A stretch of DNA of 64,000 nucleotides from Haloplanus ruber (GTDB lineage: Archaea > Halobacteriota > Halobacteria > Halobacteriales > Haloferacaceae). The translations under genes and the position numbers were made by a program. Positions 8,537-16,297 of the stretch are shown piece by piece (the first letter of the stretch is position 1; every line of letters starts with the position of its first letter). Where the stretch lies: the NCBI RefSeq assembly GCF_024494725.1, contig NZ_JANHDK010000007.1, positions 24,113 to 88,112 of the forward strand, read 5' to 3'. Under the pieces are notes generated by a model. The model was given only the letters and a program-made list of their open reading frames with translations, made no database searches and was not told where the DNA came from.

Positions 8537-9331
8537 TTACGATCCGTCGTCGCGTCGGTCCGGTTGCTGGAACTCCCGTTGCCATCGGGTCTCGATCTCC
8601 CGTTCGAGTTCGTCGGCGGCGGAGAGCAGCGTCTCCGCGATCTGGTCGTACGGCGGATAGTTGTACGTGGGTCCGGCGATCGAGAGGCCGCCGGCGACGG
8701 TGCCGTCCGGTTCCCTGACTGCTGTCCCGACCGCCTGAATGCCGCTGTTGCTCTCCTCGTCGTTTATACTGTACCCCCGTTCACGGGTGGTTCGCAGGTC
8801 GTCGCACAGCGCCTCGCGGTCGACGATCGTGTTATCGGTGACCCGGGTCAGGCTGCGGCGATCGAGGATCGACGCGACTCGTTCCGGTGAGTACGCCGCC
8901 AGGATCGCCTTCCCGGACGCACACGCGTGGATCGGCATGTATCGGCCGAGCTGGAAGCCGCGACGGTTCCTGTGTCCCACCTCGTCGAAGATGACGACAA
9001 CACGCCCGTACTCCTCAACCGAGAAATCCACTTCCATGTCGATTTCGTTTGCGACCCGGGCAACGTGTTCACCGATGACGTCGTACGAGAGTCGTCGTGT
9101 TTTGGCCTGCTCACCCAGATGATACAGCTTCAAGCCGAGATAATACCGATCGCCCTTCTTCACCACGTACTCCCTCTCGCGGAGCGTCGCCAAGTGATTG
9201 TGCACGGAACTCCGCGAAACGCCGAGTTCCGCCACGAGGGTGTCCGCACGAACGCTGCCGTGGGAATTGATCGCTTCGAGTATCTCCAGCGAACGCACCG
9301 TGGTCTGTAGTCCGTTTCCGTCGACCGTCAT
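8537..9331 (-). CDS. IclR-family transcriptional regulator
   Basis: A 264-residue regulator. The N-terminal winged HTH (residues about 10-65) reads TTVRSLEILEAINSHGSVRA, then LGVSRSSVHNHLATL. The C-terminal IclR ligand-binding domain (about 85-250) has the characteristic HACASGKAILA and GIQAVGTAVREPDG. IclR regulators typically control catabolic operons and bind small acids. It is divergent from the SHMT-like gene, with a 122-bp shared promoter region, and is the likely local regulator of the 8.5-17.3 kb catabolic block. Confidence 0.9.
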   Translation of the reverse strand: MTVDGNGLQTTVRSLEILEAINSHGSVRADTLVAELGVSRSSVHNHLATLREREYVVKKGDRYYLGLKLYHLGEQAKTRRLSYDVIGEHVARVANEIDMEVDFSVEEYGRVVVIFDEVGHRNRRGFQLGRYMPIHACASGKAILAAYSPERVASILDRRSLTRVTDNTIVDREALCDDLRTTRERGYSINDEESNSGIQAVGTAVREPDGTVAGGLSIAGPTYNYPPYDQIAETLLSAADELEREIETRWQREFQQPDRRDDGS

Positions 9332-9453
9332 GTGCCACCCCTGCGATCAGCATGTACATAAAAATATCGCTCTGCTGGACGTTTATATATGCGTGGCGGT
9401 GAAATCGTTCCGATCCCAAAAGTTATACAATCGCGAGGGGAACAGCCGGTGAG
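9332..9453. promoter_or_regulatory. Divergent promoter between IclR and SHMT-like genes
   Basis: The 122-bp gap holds the AT-rich run tttatatatg near 9380-9390 (a TATA-like element for the rightward gene) and acataaaaatat near 9356-9367 for the leftward gene. Position and composition suggest a shared control region; the IclR binding site could not be defined. Confidence 0.45.
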
Positions 9454-10683
9454 ATGGAGTACGAACACGTCGAGACTGCGGAAAAAGCCGTGGCTGAAGC
9501 GATCGAATCCGAAGCGCGAATGCAGGCGGAGAGTCTCATGATGATCGCGTCGGAGAACGTCGCGAGTCCCGCCGTTCGGGAGGCACAGGGTAGCGTCCTC
9601 ACGAACCGGAACGCCCTCGGCTACCCCGACTCCCGCCTGTATCCGGGGGCGGAGAACATCGACCAGGTGGAGTCGCTGGCGATAGCGTACGCGAAGGAAC
9701 TGTGGGACACCGAACACGTCAACGTACAGCCACACAGCGGGTCGCTGGCGAATCTGGCGGTCTACCTCGCCGTCCTCGATCCCGGGGACACGATCTTCGC
9801 CCTTCATCCCCGGGACGGCGGACACATCACTCACGGCTCCGATCTCCACCTCAGCGGCGACCTCTACGAGACGGCACACTACGAACTCGATCCGGAGTCG
9901 GGACGTCTCGATTACGACGCGATCGCCAGTCGGGCCCACGAGGTCGATCCAGACCTAGTCGTCTCCGGATACTCGTCGTATCCGCAGACAATCGACTGGG
10001 AGCGCTTCCAGGAGATTGCTGAGTCGGTCGACGCGTACCACCTAGCCGACATCGCACATCTCTCCGGCCTGATCGCGACGGGGGCGTTCCCGTCGCCGGT
10101 CGGTGTGGCCGAGTTCTGTACCGGGTCGACGTACAAGACGATCAAGACTGGTCGGGGCGGGATCATCATGTGCGACGAGGAGTACGCCGAGGCGGTCGAC
10201 GAGGCGCTGTTCCCCCGGCTCCAGGGAGGGGCCGCCATGCCGAACATCGCGGGGAAGGCGGTCGGGTTCGCCGAGGCGCTGACGGACGACTTCGACGATT
10301 ACGTCGATCGGACGATCGCCGACGCCCGGGCGCTGGCCGATGCCCTCGCGGATCGAGGGGTCGACGTCGTGACCGGCGGTACGGACACGCACATCGTACT
10401 CGTCGACCTCCGCGAGTCCCACGGCGACCTCCCGGGCAGCGAGGCCGAGGAGGCGCTCGAGGCGGCCGGGATCATCGCGAACAAGGCGTCCGTCCCGGAC
10501 GACCCGCGGTATCCCGCGGACGCGAGCGGCGTCCGATTCGGCACCACGAGCCTCGCGGCCCGTGGGTTCGAGGTGGCCGAGATGAGTGCCGTCGCCGACT
10601 TCATCGTGCGGGCGTTCGACAGCGCGGGCGACGAACAAGCACTCGAAGAACTATCGGCGGAGGTGCAACGGCTATGCGAGTAA
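9454..10683 (+). CDS. Serine hydroxymethyltransferase-like PLP enzyme
   Basis: A 409-residue fold-type I PLP enzyme of the SHMT family: MMIASENVAS near the N-terminus (canonical IASEN), the Asp/His pair in DIAHLSGLIATG (about 193-204) and the Schiff-base Lys in GSTYKTIKTGRGG (about 224-236). Several canonical SHMT positions differ: the TTTHKTLRGPRGG box is altered, and the EGYPGxRYYGG stretch reads ALGYPDSRLYPG. It is therefore probably a paralogue acting on another beta-hydroxy or alpha-substituted amino acid rather than housekeeping GlyA. Its neighbours (IclR, HTH_10, cyclodeaminase-type enzyme, D-Glu genes) favour a catabolic role. The fold is certain; the substrate is unknown. Confidence 0.8.
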   Translation: MEYEHVETAEKAVAEAIESEARMQAESLMMIASENVASPAVREAQGSVLTNRNALGYPDSRLYPGAENIDQVESLAIAYAKELWDTEHVNVQPHSGSLANLAVYLAVLDPGDTIFALHPRDGGHITHGSDLHLSGDLYETAHYELDPESGRLDYDAIASRAHEVDPDLVVSGYSSYPQTIDWERFQEIAESVDAYHLADIAHLSGLIATGAFPSPVGVAEFCTGSTYKTIKTGRGGIIMCDEEYAEAVDEALFPRLQGGAAMPNIAGKAVGFAEALTDDFDDYVDRTIADARALADALADRGVDVVTGGTDTHIVLVDLRESHGDLPGSEAEEALEAAGIIANKASVPDDPRYPADASGVRFGTTSLAARGFEVAEMSAVADFIVRAFDSAGDEQALEELSAEVQRLCE

Positions 10684-10725
10684 CGGCCGCCCGCTCGCCT
10701 GCCTCCGGCCGGGAGAACGACACCG

Positions 10726-11442
10726 ATGGCGACCCGGCGTAGCGACCGGTCCGCGAGCGGCGGAAGCTACCAACTGAAACTGAAGCTTCGGCACCCGAAC
10801 TGCTGGATGACAGAGGTGACCCTGGAGAACGACGGACGGCTACTCGTCAGCGCCGTCTACACCGGCGAGGGGAACGTGACGGCTCACGTCGTCGTCCACG
10901 CCAACACCGACGCGGCCGTCGCCGACCTCGTCGCGGCCGCGCGCCGGTCGGTACATACGGACTCGGTCACCGAGATGCAACCACGCGACGAGTTCAGCCT
11001 CGCGTCGAGACCGATCGGGAAGGCGACCCGCGGCTTGCTCGTCGAGTTCGATCCCGAGGGGAGCATCCACGACGCGATCGTCTCCAAGGGGTTTCTTCCC
11101 CAAGAGCCACTCCGGATGCGCGACGGCTACGAGTACTGGACGGTCGCCGTCGACAAACCCCGCGACCGGCTGCAGGCGGCTCTGGACGCGATTGCAAGCG
11201 AGAACGACGCAGAGATAACGGTTCGTCGGATCGCGACCCGTGGATCGGTCGGCGGGGGCGACGCCGATCTACCGACCCTGTCGGACCGCCAGCGCGAGAT
11301 GTTCGAACTGGCACGGGAACGGGGCTACTACGAGTGGCCACGGAACGTCTCGGCCGCCGACCTCGCCGAGGAGGTCGGGGTCGCGAAGGCGACGGTGCTG
11401 GAACACCTTCGGAAGGCCGAGGCGAAACTCTTGGCCCCCTGA
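10726..11442 (+). CDS. Bacterio-opsin activator-type HTH_10 regulator
   Basis: A 238-residue haloarchaeal regulator. The C-terminal HTH_10 domain (about 180-236) is clear: LSDRQREMFELARERGYYEW, then NVSAADLAEEVGVAKATVLE. The N-terminal ~165 residues match the sensor region usual in this family, without a recognised ligand pocket. It starts 42 bp after the SHMT-like gene on the same strand, so it may be co-transcribed. It converges with the cyclodeaminase-family gene, only 3 bp separating the stops. Confidence 0.9.
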   Translation: MATRRSDRSASGGSYQLKLKLRHPNCWMTEVTLENDGRLLVSAVYTGEGNVTAHVVVHANTDAAVADLVAAARRSVHTDSVTEMQPRDEFSLASRPIGKATRGLLVEFDPEGSIHDAIVSKGFLPQEPLRMRDGYEYWTVAVDKPRDRLQAALDAIASENDAEITVRRIATRGSVGGGDADLPTLSDRQREMFELARERGYYEWPRNVSAADLAEEVGVAKATVLEHLRKAEAKLLAP

Positions 11443-11445
11443 GCG

Positions 11446-12420
11446 TTACGCGAAGAAATCGAACGCCTCAACGTCGCCGTCGCGTGCGGCCTCGTAGACG
11501 ATGTGGGCGGCCGCGACGTCCTGGATGGCGAGGCCGGTCGAGTCGAAGACTGTCACGCCGTCTACGGCGACGCGACCGTCGCGCTGACCGGTCACGATTT
11601 CGCCCAGTTCGGCGTCGATGTCCGACTCGTCGATCAGTCCCTCGCTCCATGGGACGTTGATCTCTCCGGAGTGGATACACTGTTCGTGGTCGTCGATGAC
11701 GAGTTTGGCCGTGTTGATGACGTCGGCGGCGAGCTCCCGTTTCCCCGGGGCATCGGCGCCTATGGCGTTGACGTGGGTCCGGCCGCCGAGGTCGGCCGCG
11801 GAGACGATCGGATCCTCGACGGGGGTGACCGTCGAGAGGACATCACAGGCGGCAGCGTCCCCAACGTCTCCGGGTCGGACGCTGAACTCGTCTGCGAACG
11901 TGTCGACAAACTGCTCGACGCGGTCGTCGTCGGGGTCCGACACCACTACCTCCTCGATCGGTCGAACCGTCGAGACGGCCTTCAACTGAGCGTACGACTG
12001 AACACCCGCGCCGACGAACCCCATCGAGGTGGCGTCCGCAACGGCGAGGTGATCGGTCGCGACGGCGGCCGCCGCGCCGGTCCGGCGCATCGTGAGTTCG
12101 GTTCCGTCCATGATGGCGAGCGGAAGCCCGGTCGCCGGATCGGAGTAGACCATGACGCCGAGGACCGTCGGAAGGTCGTGGGTCCCAGGGTTGTCGGGGT
12201 GGACGCTCACCCACTTCACCCCGGCCGCCTCCCAGCTGTCCGCGCCGACGAACGCGGGCATCGATCGGAAGTCACCGGTCGGCACATCGACGTACGATTT
12301 CGCCGGCATCTCGACGGCGTCCGTCTCGTACGCCGCGAACGCGTCCTCGACGGCCGGCACGACGTCGGTCATCGGTGAGTACGTCGCCACGTCGGACCCG
12401 CTCAGAATGAACGTCTCCAT
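11446..12420 (-). CDS. Ornithine cyclodeaminase / mu-crystallin family enzyme
   Basis: Starting at ATG 12420 (METFILSGSDV) the protein is 324 residues, normal for this family. It has the Rossmann motif MGFVGAGVQSYAQL (about residues 123-136), the substrate-side DGTELTMRRTGAAAAVA and late ADLGGRTHVNAIGADAPGK. The family includes ornithine cyclodeaminase, archaeal alanine dehydrogenase and ketimine (pyrroline/piperideine-2-carboxylate) reductases; the sequence does not decide between them. The longer open frame from 12774 reads through the promoter region and is rejected. It is divergent from the DUF3100 transporter genes. Confidence 0.85.
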   Translation of the reverse strand: METFILSGSDVATYSPMTDVVPAVEDAFAAYETDAVEMPAKSYVDVPTGDFRSMPAFVGADSWEAAGVKWVSVHPDNPGTHDLPTVLGVMVYSDPATGLPLAIMDGTELTMRRTGAAAAVATDHLAVADATSMGFVGAGVQSYAQLKAVSTVRPIEEVVVSDPDDDRVEQFVDTFADEFSVRPGDVGDAAACDVLSTVTPVEDPIVSAADLGGRTHVNAIGADAPGKRELAADVINTAKLVIDDHEQCIHSGEINVPWSEGLIDESDIDAELGEIVTGQRDGRVAVDGVTVFDSTGLAIQDVAAAHIVYEAARDGDVEAFDFFA

Positions 12421-12583
12421 ACGTTTCCCGGGAGTGGACGGAACTAATAAACCGCCCCTCTCATATGAGGCGTCTGCGTCCCGGAGCTCGTTCGGTTCAC
12501 ATCCATAGAATATACCGCGGATGTTCTGTAAATAATAACAATGCTTTTGAAGTGTGACCTTGCATCCTATGTCGAGGTATATC
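12421..12583. promoter_or_regulatory. Divergent promoter with palindrome
   Basis: The region between the cyclodeaminase-family gene and the DUF3100 gene contains cctctcatatgagg around 12457-12470, with a 10-bp core palindrome ctcatatgag. It resembles the perfect palindrome at 15160-15175 and may be a shared operator. A TATA-like taaataataac lies at about 12530-12540. Confidence 0.4.
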
Positions 12584-13471
12584 ATGGCAAACACCAATGC
12601 AGAGACTGACGATCCGACCGATGCGAACTCGGACGGCGATCGATGGGATCCGATACGAGTATCAGGGAGCTGGAACTTCCACCTGAAGGCACACCTCACG
12701 GTTCTCCTGATCGTGGTCGTCTCCGAGTTCATCGGCACGAAAACGTATCCGGTTGGTCCCGGACAGGTAGTCATCCTCCCGATGCTCTACGCCGTCGTGT
12801 TCGGGATGTTGCTCGGTTACCAAGTCCTCGGATCGTACGTCGACGCACTGCGGCGCGTCGTCCCGAAGGAAGTCAGCGAGATCAGTTCGCCGTTGATTGT
12901 GGTCGCACTGATGCCGCTGGGCGTGAAGTACGGGACGCTGGTCGCCCCGAACTTCTACGACATCATCGGGGCAGGACCGGCGTTCCTGCTTCAAGAACTC
13001 GGCAATCTGAGCACCATCTTACTTGCGTTGCCGCTTGCCCTCCTGCTCGGACTCAAGCGGGAAGCGATCGGAGCCGCGGTCAGCATCGCCCGCGAGCCGA
13101 CCTTGGGGATCATCACTGACCTCTACGGCCCCGATTCGCCCGAGGGGATCGGCGTGCTCGGCACCTATCTGACGGGGACGTTCCTCGGCACGCTCTTTTT
13201 CGGCATCCTCGGCGGACTCGCACCGATAACCGGTCTCCATCCGCGAGCGATCGCGATGGCCTGTGGCATGGGAAGCGGGAGTATGATGACCGCCTGTGCG
13301 GGGTCGCTGGCGACCGCGGTCACCGCGGTGCCGGAAGACGAGATCCTCGCGTTCGCCGCGACGAGCAACCTGCTCACGGGACTGACCGGCGTGTACGTCG
13401 TCCTGTTCGTCGGCGTCCCGCTCATCAACAAGCTGTACAGCGTGCTTAATCCGACCATCGGGGGGAACTAA
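12584..13471 (+). CDS. DUF3100-type multi-pass membrane protein, probable transporter
   Basis: From the ATG at 12584 (MANTNAETDD) the product is about 295 residues. A short acidic N-terminus is followed by roughly eight hydrophobic helices, with conserved-looking GTKTYPVGPGQVVILPMLYA and ACGMGSGSMMTACAGSLA. It matches my recollection of the DUF3100 family, whose transport function is presumed rather than shown. The next gene starts 2 bp later and encodes a second small membrane protein, so the two likely form one permease. The context suggests uptake of the amino acid degraded by the neighbouring enzymes. Confidence 0.75.
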   Translation: MANTNAETDDPTDANSDGDRWDPIRVSGSWNFHLKAHLTVLLIVVVSEFIGTKTYPVGPGQVVILPMLYAVVFGMLLGYQVLGSYVDALRRVVPKEVSEISSPLIVVALMPLGVKYGTLVAPNFYDIIGAGPAFLLQELGNLSTILLALPLALLLGLKREAIGAAVSIAREPTLGIITDLYGPDSPEGIGVLGTYLTGTFLGTLFFGILGGLAPITGLHPRAIAMACGMGSGSMMTACAGSLATAVTAVPEDEILAFAATSNLLTGLTGVYVVLFVGVPLINKLYSVLNPTIGGN

Positions 13472-13472
13472 C

Positions 13473-13931
13473 ATGGATCGAGCCGAATTCGTCACGAACG
13501 CGCTGGCAATGCTCGTCGTCGTCGGCATCATCACGCTCATCGGCAACACCGTGGGATACGACGCTGGCCTCGTCGAATCGATCCCCGGAATCGCCCTCAT
13601 CATCGCGATCGGAATCGTCTCGCTGTTTCTGGCCCGCGAGATCCCGCTCGAACTCCCCTCGTTCGCGTACGCCATCTTCATCGCGATGGTCCTAGCACTT
13701 CCCTTCTCACCGACACAGGAGGTCTTCCTCAGGTACACGGACCGGATCAGCTTCCTCGCGACGGCCACGCCGATCTTGGCATACGCCGGGCTCTCGGTCT
13801 CTCTGCAGATGGACCGGTTCAAACAGATCGGCTGGAAACTGGTCGTGGTCGCCGTCTTCGTCTTCTTCGGTACGTTCTTCGGCTCCGCGATCATCGCCCA
13901 AGCCGTGTTGTCCTTCCAAGGGATCATCTGA
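13473..13931 (+). CDS. Small membrane subunit beside the DUF3100 protein
   Basis: A 152-residue protein with four or five hydrophobic helices (AMLVVVGIITLIGNTVGY, IALIIAIGIVSLFLA, LVVVAVFVFFGTFFGSAIIA). No catalytic or binding motif is visible. It follows the DUF3100 gene with a 2-bp gap and is probably its partner in a two-component transporter. The function is inferred from position only. Confidence 0.7.
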   Translation: MDRAEFVTNALAMLVVVGIITLIGNTVGYDAGLVESIPGIALIIAIGIVSLFLAREIPLELPSFAYAIFIAMVLALPFSPTQEVFLRYTDRISFLATATPILAYAGLSVSLQMDRFKQIGWKLVVVAVFVFFGTFFGSAIIAQAVLSFQGII

Positions 13932-14015
13932 GGCATCGATCCCCGACGGTCGCGTTCTCCGCACCGACCTGACAGCGGATGCAGACGTGTCGCGGCGGCC
14001 TCCAACCGAAGCGGC

Positions 14016-15074
14016 CTACGAAAGCGTCGCCGCGAGGAACCTGGTCAGGATCTCCCCCGTGCGTTCGACCTGCTCAACGGGAACAAACTCGTGTTCGGAG
14101 TGGGCGATTGGCTGGTCGCCGTCGCTGATCAGCCCGGGACCGAACACGACGACGGGCATGTAGGGGGCGAAAAACGCCGCCTCGGTGGCGGCGTCGAACG
14201 GCCGGACGGTCGGCTGTGTGTCCCGCTCCGCAACCACGTGATCCCGGAACGACGTGACGAACGCATCGGTCGCGTCGGTCTTGAAGGAGTCGAGCGACGA
14301 GCCGCCGTCGTAGAAGCCGACGTCGGCCTCACAGACCAGATCCTGAAGCACTTCCTCGATCTTGCCGACGGCGTCCTCCCGAGACTCGCCGGGGACCGTC
14401 CGGTAGTCGACGACGAACTTCGTGTACTCCGGAACTTGGTTCGGACGGTTGCCACCCTCGATGATCGTGGGCGTGAAGTTGTTCGGCCCGAGCGTCTCGT
14501 CTTCCAGATGCGGGAGGTCGCCGATCCGCCTGATCGCCTCGGCGGCACACGCCGTTGTGTTGGTGCCGCTTTCGGGGGTCGCGCCGTGGGCCGACGCGCC
14601 GAACAGTTCCACCAGCAGGTCGTAGTGCCCGCGTGCCGAGGGACAGACATCCAGTCCGGACGGCTCGCCAACGATTGCGAAGTCAGCCTCGATACCGTCC
14701 GAGAGGTAGTGATAAAGGCCGCGCTGGGTCGTCTCCTCGTCCGGAGAGATCACGAGTCGGACGCTCCCGGCGTCGGGGTCGACACAGGAGAATGCGGCCA
14801 ACATCGGGGCGAGACAGCCTTTTGCGTCGCAGGCGCCACGCCCGCGGATCTCGTCACCCACTCGCTCGAACGGGACGTGGGGGGAGACGACGTCCATGTG
14901 GGAGTTGAGGACGATCCGTGGCCCGTCTCGGTCGCCGCGCTTCTCGGCGCACACACAGCCCGTCTCGTCCAGTTCCGCGCCGTCGATCACCTTGATCAGG
15001 TACTCCTGAATCTCGTCGACGTCCTCGTGACTCTCGATCCGCATCAGCCGCTCTAATTGCTCTACTGAATCCAT
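14016..15074 (-). CDS. M20-family metallo-deacylase (ArgE/DapE-like)
   Basis: A 352-residue M20 amidohydrolase with the full metal-ligand set: His/Asp in VLNSHMDVVSP, the bridging Asp in GRGACDAKGCLAP, the catalytic Glu pair in ISPDEETTQRG, a Glu ligand in IVGEPSG and a C-terminal His in IAHSEHEFVP. The family removes N-acyl groups from amino acids (ArgE, DapE, ACY1). It is divergent from dgcN, sharing a 113-bp control region. In the pathway proposed here it would hydrolyse N-acetyl-L-glutamate to L-glutamate and acetate. The substrate is inferred, and acetylornithine or other acyl amino acids remain possible. Confidence 0.85.
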   Translation of the reverse strand: MDSVEQLERLMRIESHEDVDEIQEYLIKVIDGAELDETGCVCAEKRGDRDGPRIVLNSHMDVVSPHVPFERVGDEIRGRGACDAKGCLAPMLAAFSCVDPDAGSVRLVISPDEETTQRGLYHYLSDGIEADFAIVGEPSGLDVCPSARGHYDLLVELFGASAHGATPESGTNTTACAAEAIRRIGDLPHLEDETLGPNNFTPTIIEGGNRPNQVPEYTKFVVDYRTVPGESREDAVGKIEEVLQDLVCEADVGFYDGGSSLDSFKTDATDAFVTSFRDHVVAERDTQPTVRPFDAATEAAFFAPYMPVVVFGPGLISDGDQPIAHSEHEFVPVEQVERTGEILTRFLAATLS

Positions 15075-15159
15075 ACCGTCGTGTCTCTTTGCTCATACAT
15101 ATCCTTTGGTATCGAACGTCTTACAGCTCGTCGAGACATCCAATCCCGTCGGAACGGTA

Positions 15160-15175
15160 CCCTCTCATGAGAGGG
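15160..15175. promoter_or_regulatory. Perfect 16-bp palindrome, candidate operator
   Basis: ccctctcatgagaggg is a perfect inverted repeat in the divergent promoter between the M20 gene and dgcN, 12 bp before the first possible dgcN start. A related sequence occurs in the other divergent promoter of the cluster at about 12457-12470. The IclR or HTH_10 regulator of the cluster is the obvious candidate to bind it. Confidence 0.5.
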
Positions 15176-15187
15176 AGGGAAGATTAG

Positions 15188-16297
15188 ATGGAGCCGCCCG
15201 CGGAGACCAGTATGGACCTTCGAGACCACTTCGAGACGCCAGTCCCGGTTGCCGTTCTCGCCGAGGGCGAGTTCGGGACGACTGAAGGGAAGACCGCGAA
15301 CGGTATCGTCACAAGCAGCGAGGTGTTCGATACCTGCGTCGTGGTGGACTCACAGCGGGCCGGGCGTCATCCCACTGACGTCCTCGAGAGTCGCGACGCG
15401 CCGGAGGTGCCCATCGTGGCGTCGGTGGCGGCTGCCCTGGCAGAAGCCCCGGAGATAGAGGCACTGGTCATCGGCGTGGCGCCCGCCGGCGGTTCCCTGC
15501 CCGAGTCGTGGGTAGACGACATCGAGGCGGCGATCCGAGCGGGCTGTGACGTCGTCTCCGGTCTGCACGTGTTCCTCACGGAGGACAAACACTGGACGGA
15601 CCTCGCCGAGAAGCACGGCACACGACTGATTGACGTCCGGAAACCCCCTGGCGAGGACGCCCTCCGAGTGGGTGACGGGTCGGTCGACGACGTGTCTACG
15701 GACGTGGTGCTCACGCTGGGCACGGACTGTGCGGTCGGCAAGCGGACGACGACATACGAACTCTATCGGGCCGCACGCGACGCGGGATACGACGCCGGCT
15801 GGGTTGCGACCGGCCAGACGGGCATCATGATCGGCGCTCACCAGGGGGCAGTCATCGACCGCGTCCCGGCCGACTTCACCGCCGGCGTCGTCGAGGACAT
15901 GGTGGCTGCGGTGGGAGAGACCCACGACGTCGTCTTCGTCGAGGGACAGGCGTCGCTCACCCACCGGGCCTACGCCGGCGTGACACTCTCGGTCCTGCAC
16001 GGGAGCTGGCCCGACGCCGTCGTCATCGCGGACGAACCTGGGCGGCGGACCCGAACCCACTTCGAGGATTTCGAGGTGGCAGGGGTCGAGACGGAGGTGC
16101 GTCTCGTCGAGGAACTGTCCGACGCTGAGGTGGCCGCCGTCTCGACGTGGGGCGACTCCGAAACCGAGGCGTCGCGTCACGACCTCCCGGTGGCGAACGT
16201 CTACGAGGAGGGCGGGCCGCGAAAGTTGCTCTCGGCCGTCAGTGAGGCGCTCGCGGCGCCGTCGACGACCGGTGAAGCCACGGGGTCAGGAGCATGA
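15188..16297 (+). CDS. dgcN: DgcN-like D-glutamate N-acetyltransferase (DUF1611)
   Basis: A 369-residue DUF1611 protein. Its P-loop-like motif LTLGTDCAVGKRTTTYELYR (about residues 177-196) is the family hallmark, followed by GWVATGQTGIMIGAHQGAVI and EGQASLTH. Bacterial DgcN is reported to acetylate D-glutamate in partnership with the epimerase-family DgcA, and here the downstream gene is exactly such an epimerase, overlapping by four bases. A second start at 15212 (MDLRDHF) fits the family N-terminus at least as well. Family assignment is firm; the activity is inferred from the dgcN-dgcA pairing. Confidence 0.8.
   Translation: MEPPAETSMDLRDHFETPVPVAVLAEGEFGTTEGKTANGIVTSSEVFDTCVVVDSQRAGRHPTDVLESRDAPEVPIVASVAAALAEAPEIEALVIGVAPAGGSLPESWVDDIEAAIRAGCDVVSGLHVFLTEDKHWTDLAEKHGTRLIDVRKPPGEDALRVGDGSVDDVSTDVVLTLGTDCAVGKRTTTYELYRAARDAGYDAGWVATGQTGIMIGAHQGAVIDRVPADFTAGVVEDMVAAVGETHDVVFVEGQASLTHRAYAGVTLSVLHGSWPDAVVIADEPGRRTRTHFEDFEVAGVETEVRLVEELSDAEVAAVSTWGDSETEASRHDLPVANVYEEGGPRKLLSAVSEALAAPSTTGEATGSGA

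Noticed and set aside
11503..12378. 291-codon plus-strand frame
   Set aside because: Antisense to the cyclodeaminase-family gene with its Rossmann motif.
13019..14005. 328-codon minus-strand frame
   Set aside because: Antisense to the two membrane protein genes; low-complexity charged translation with no domain.
14091..15056. 321-codon plus-strand frame
   Set aside because: Antisense to the M20 gene, which has all its metal ligands.
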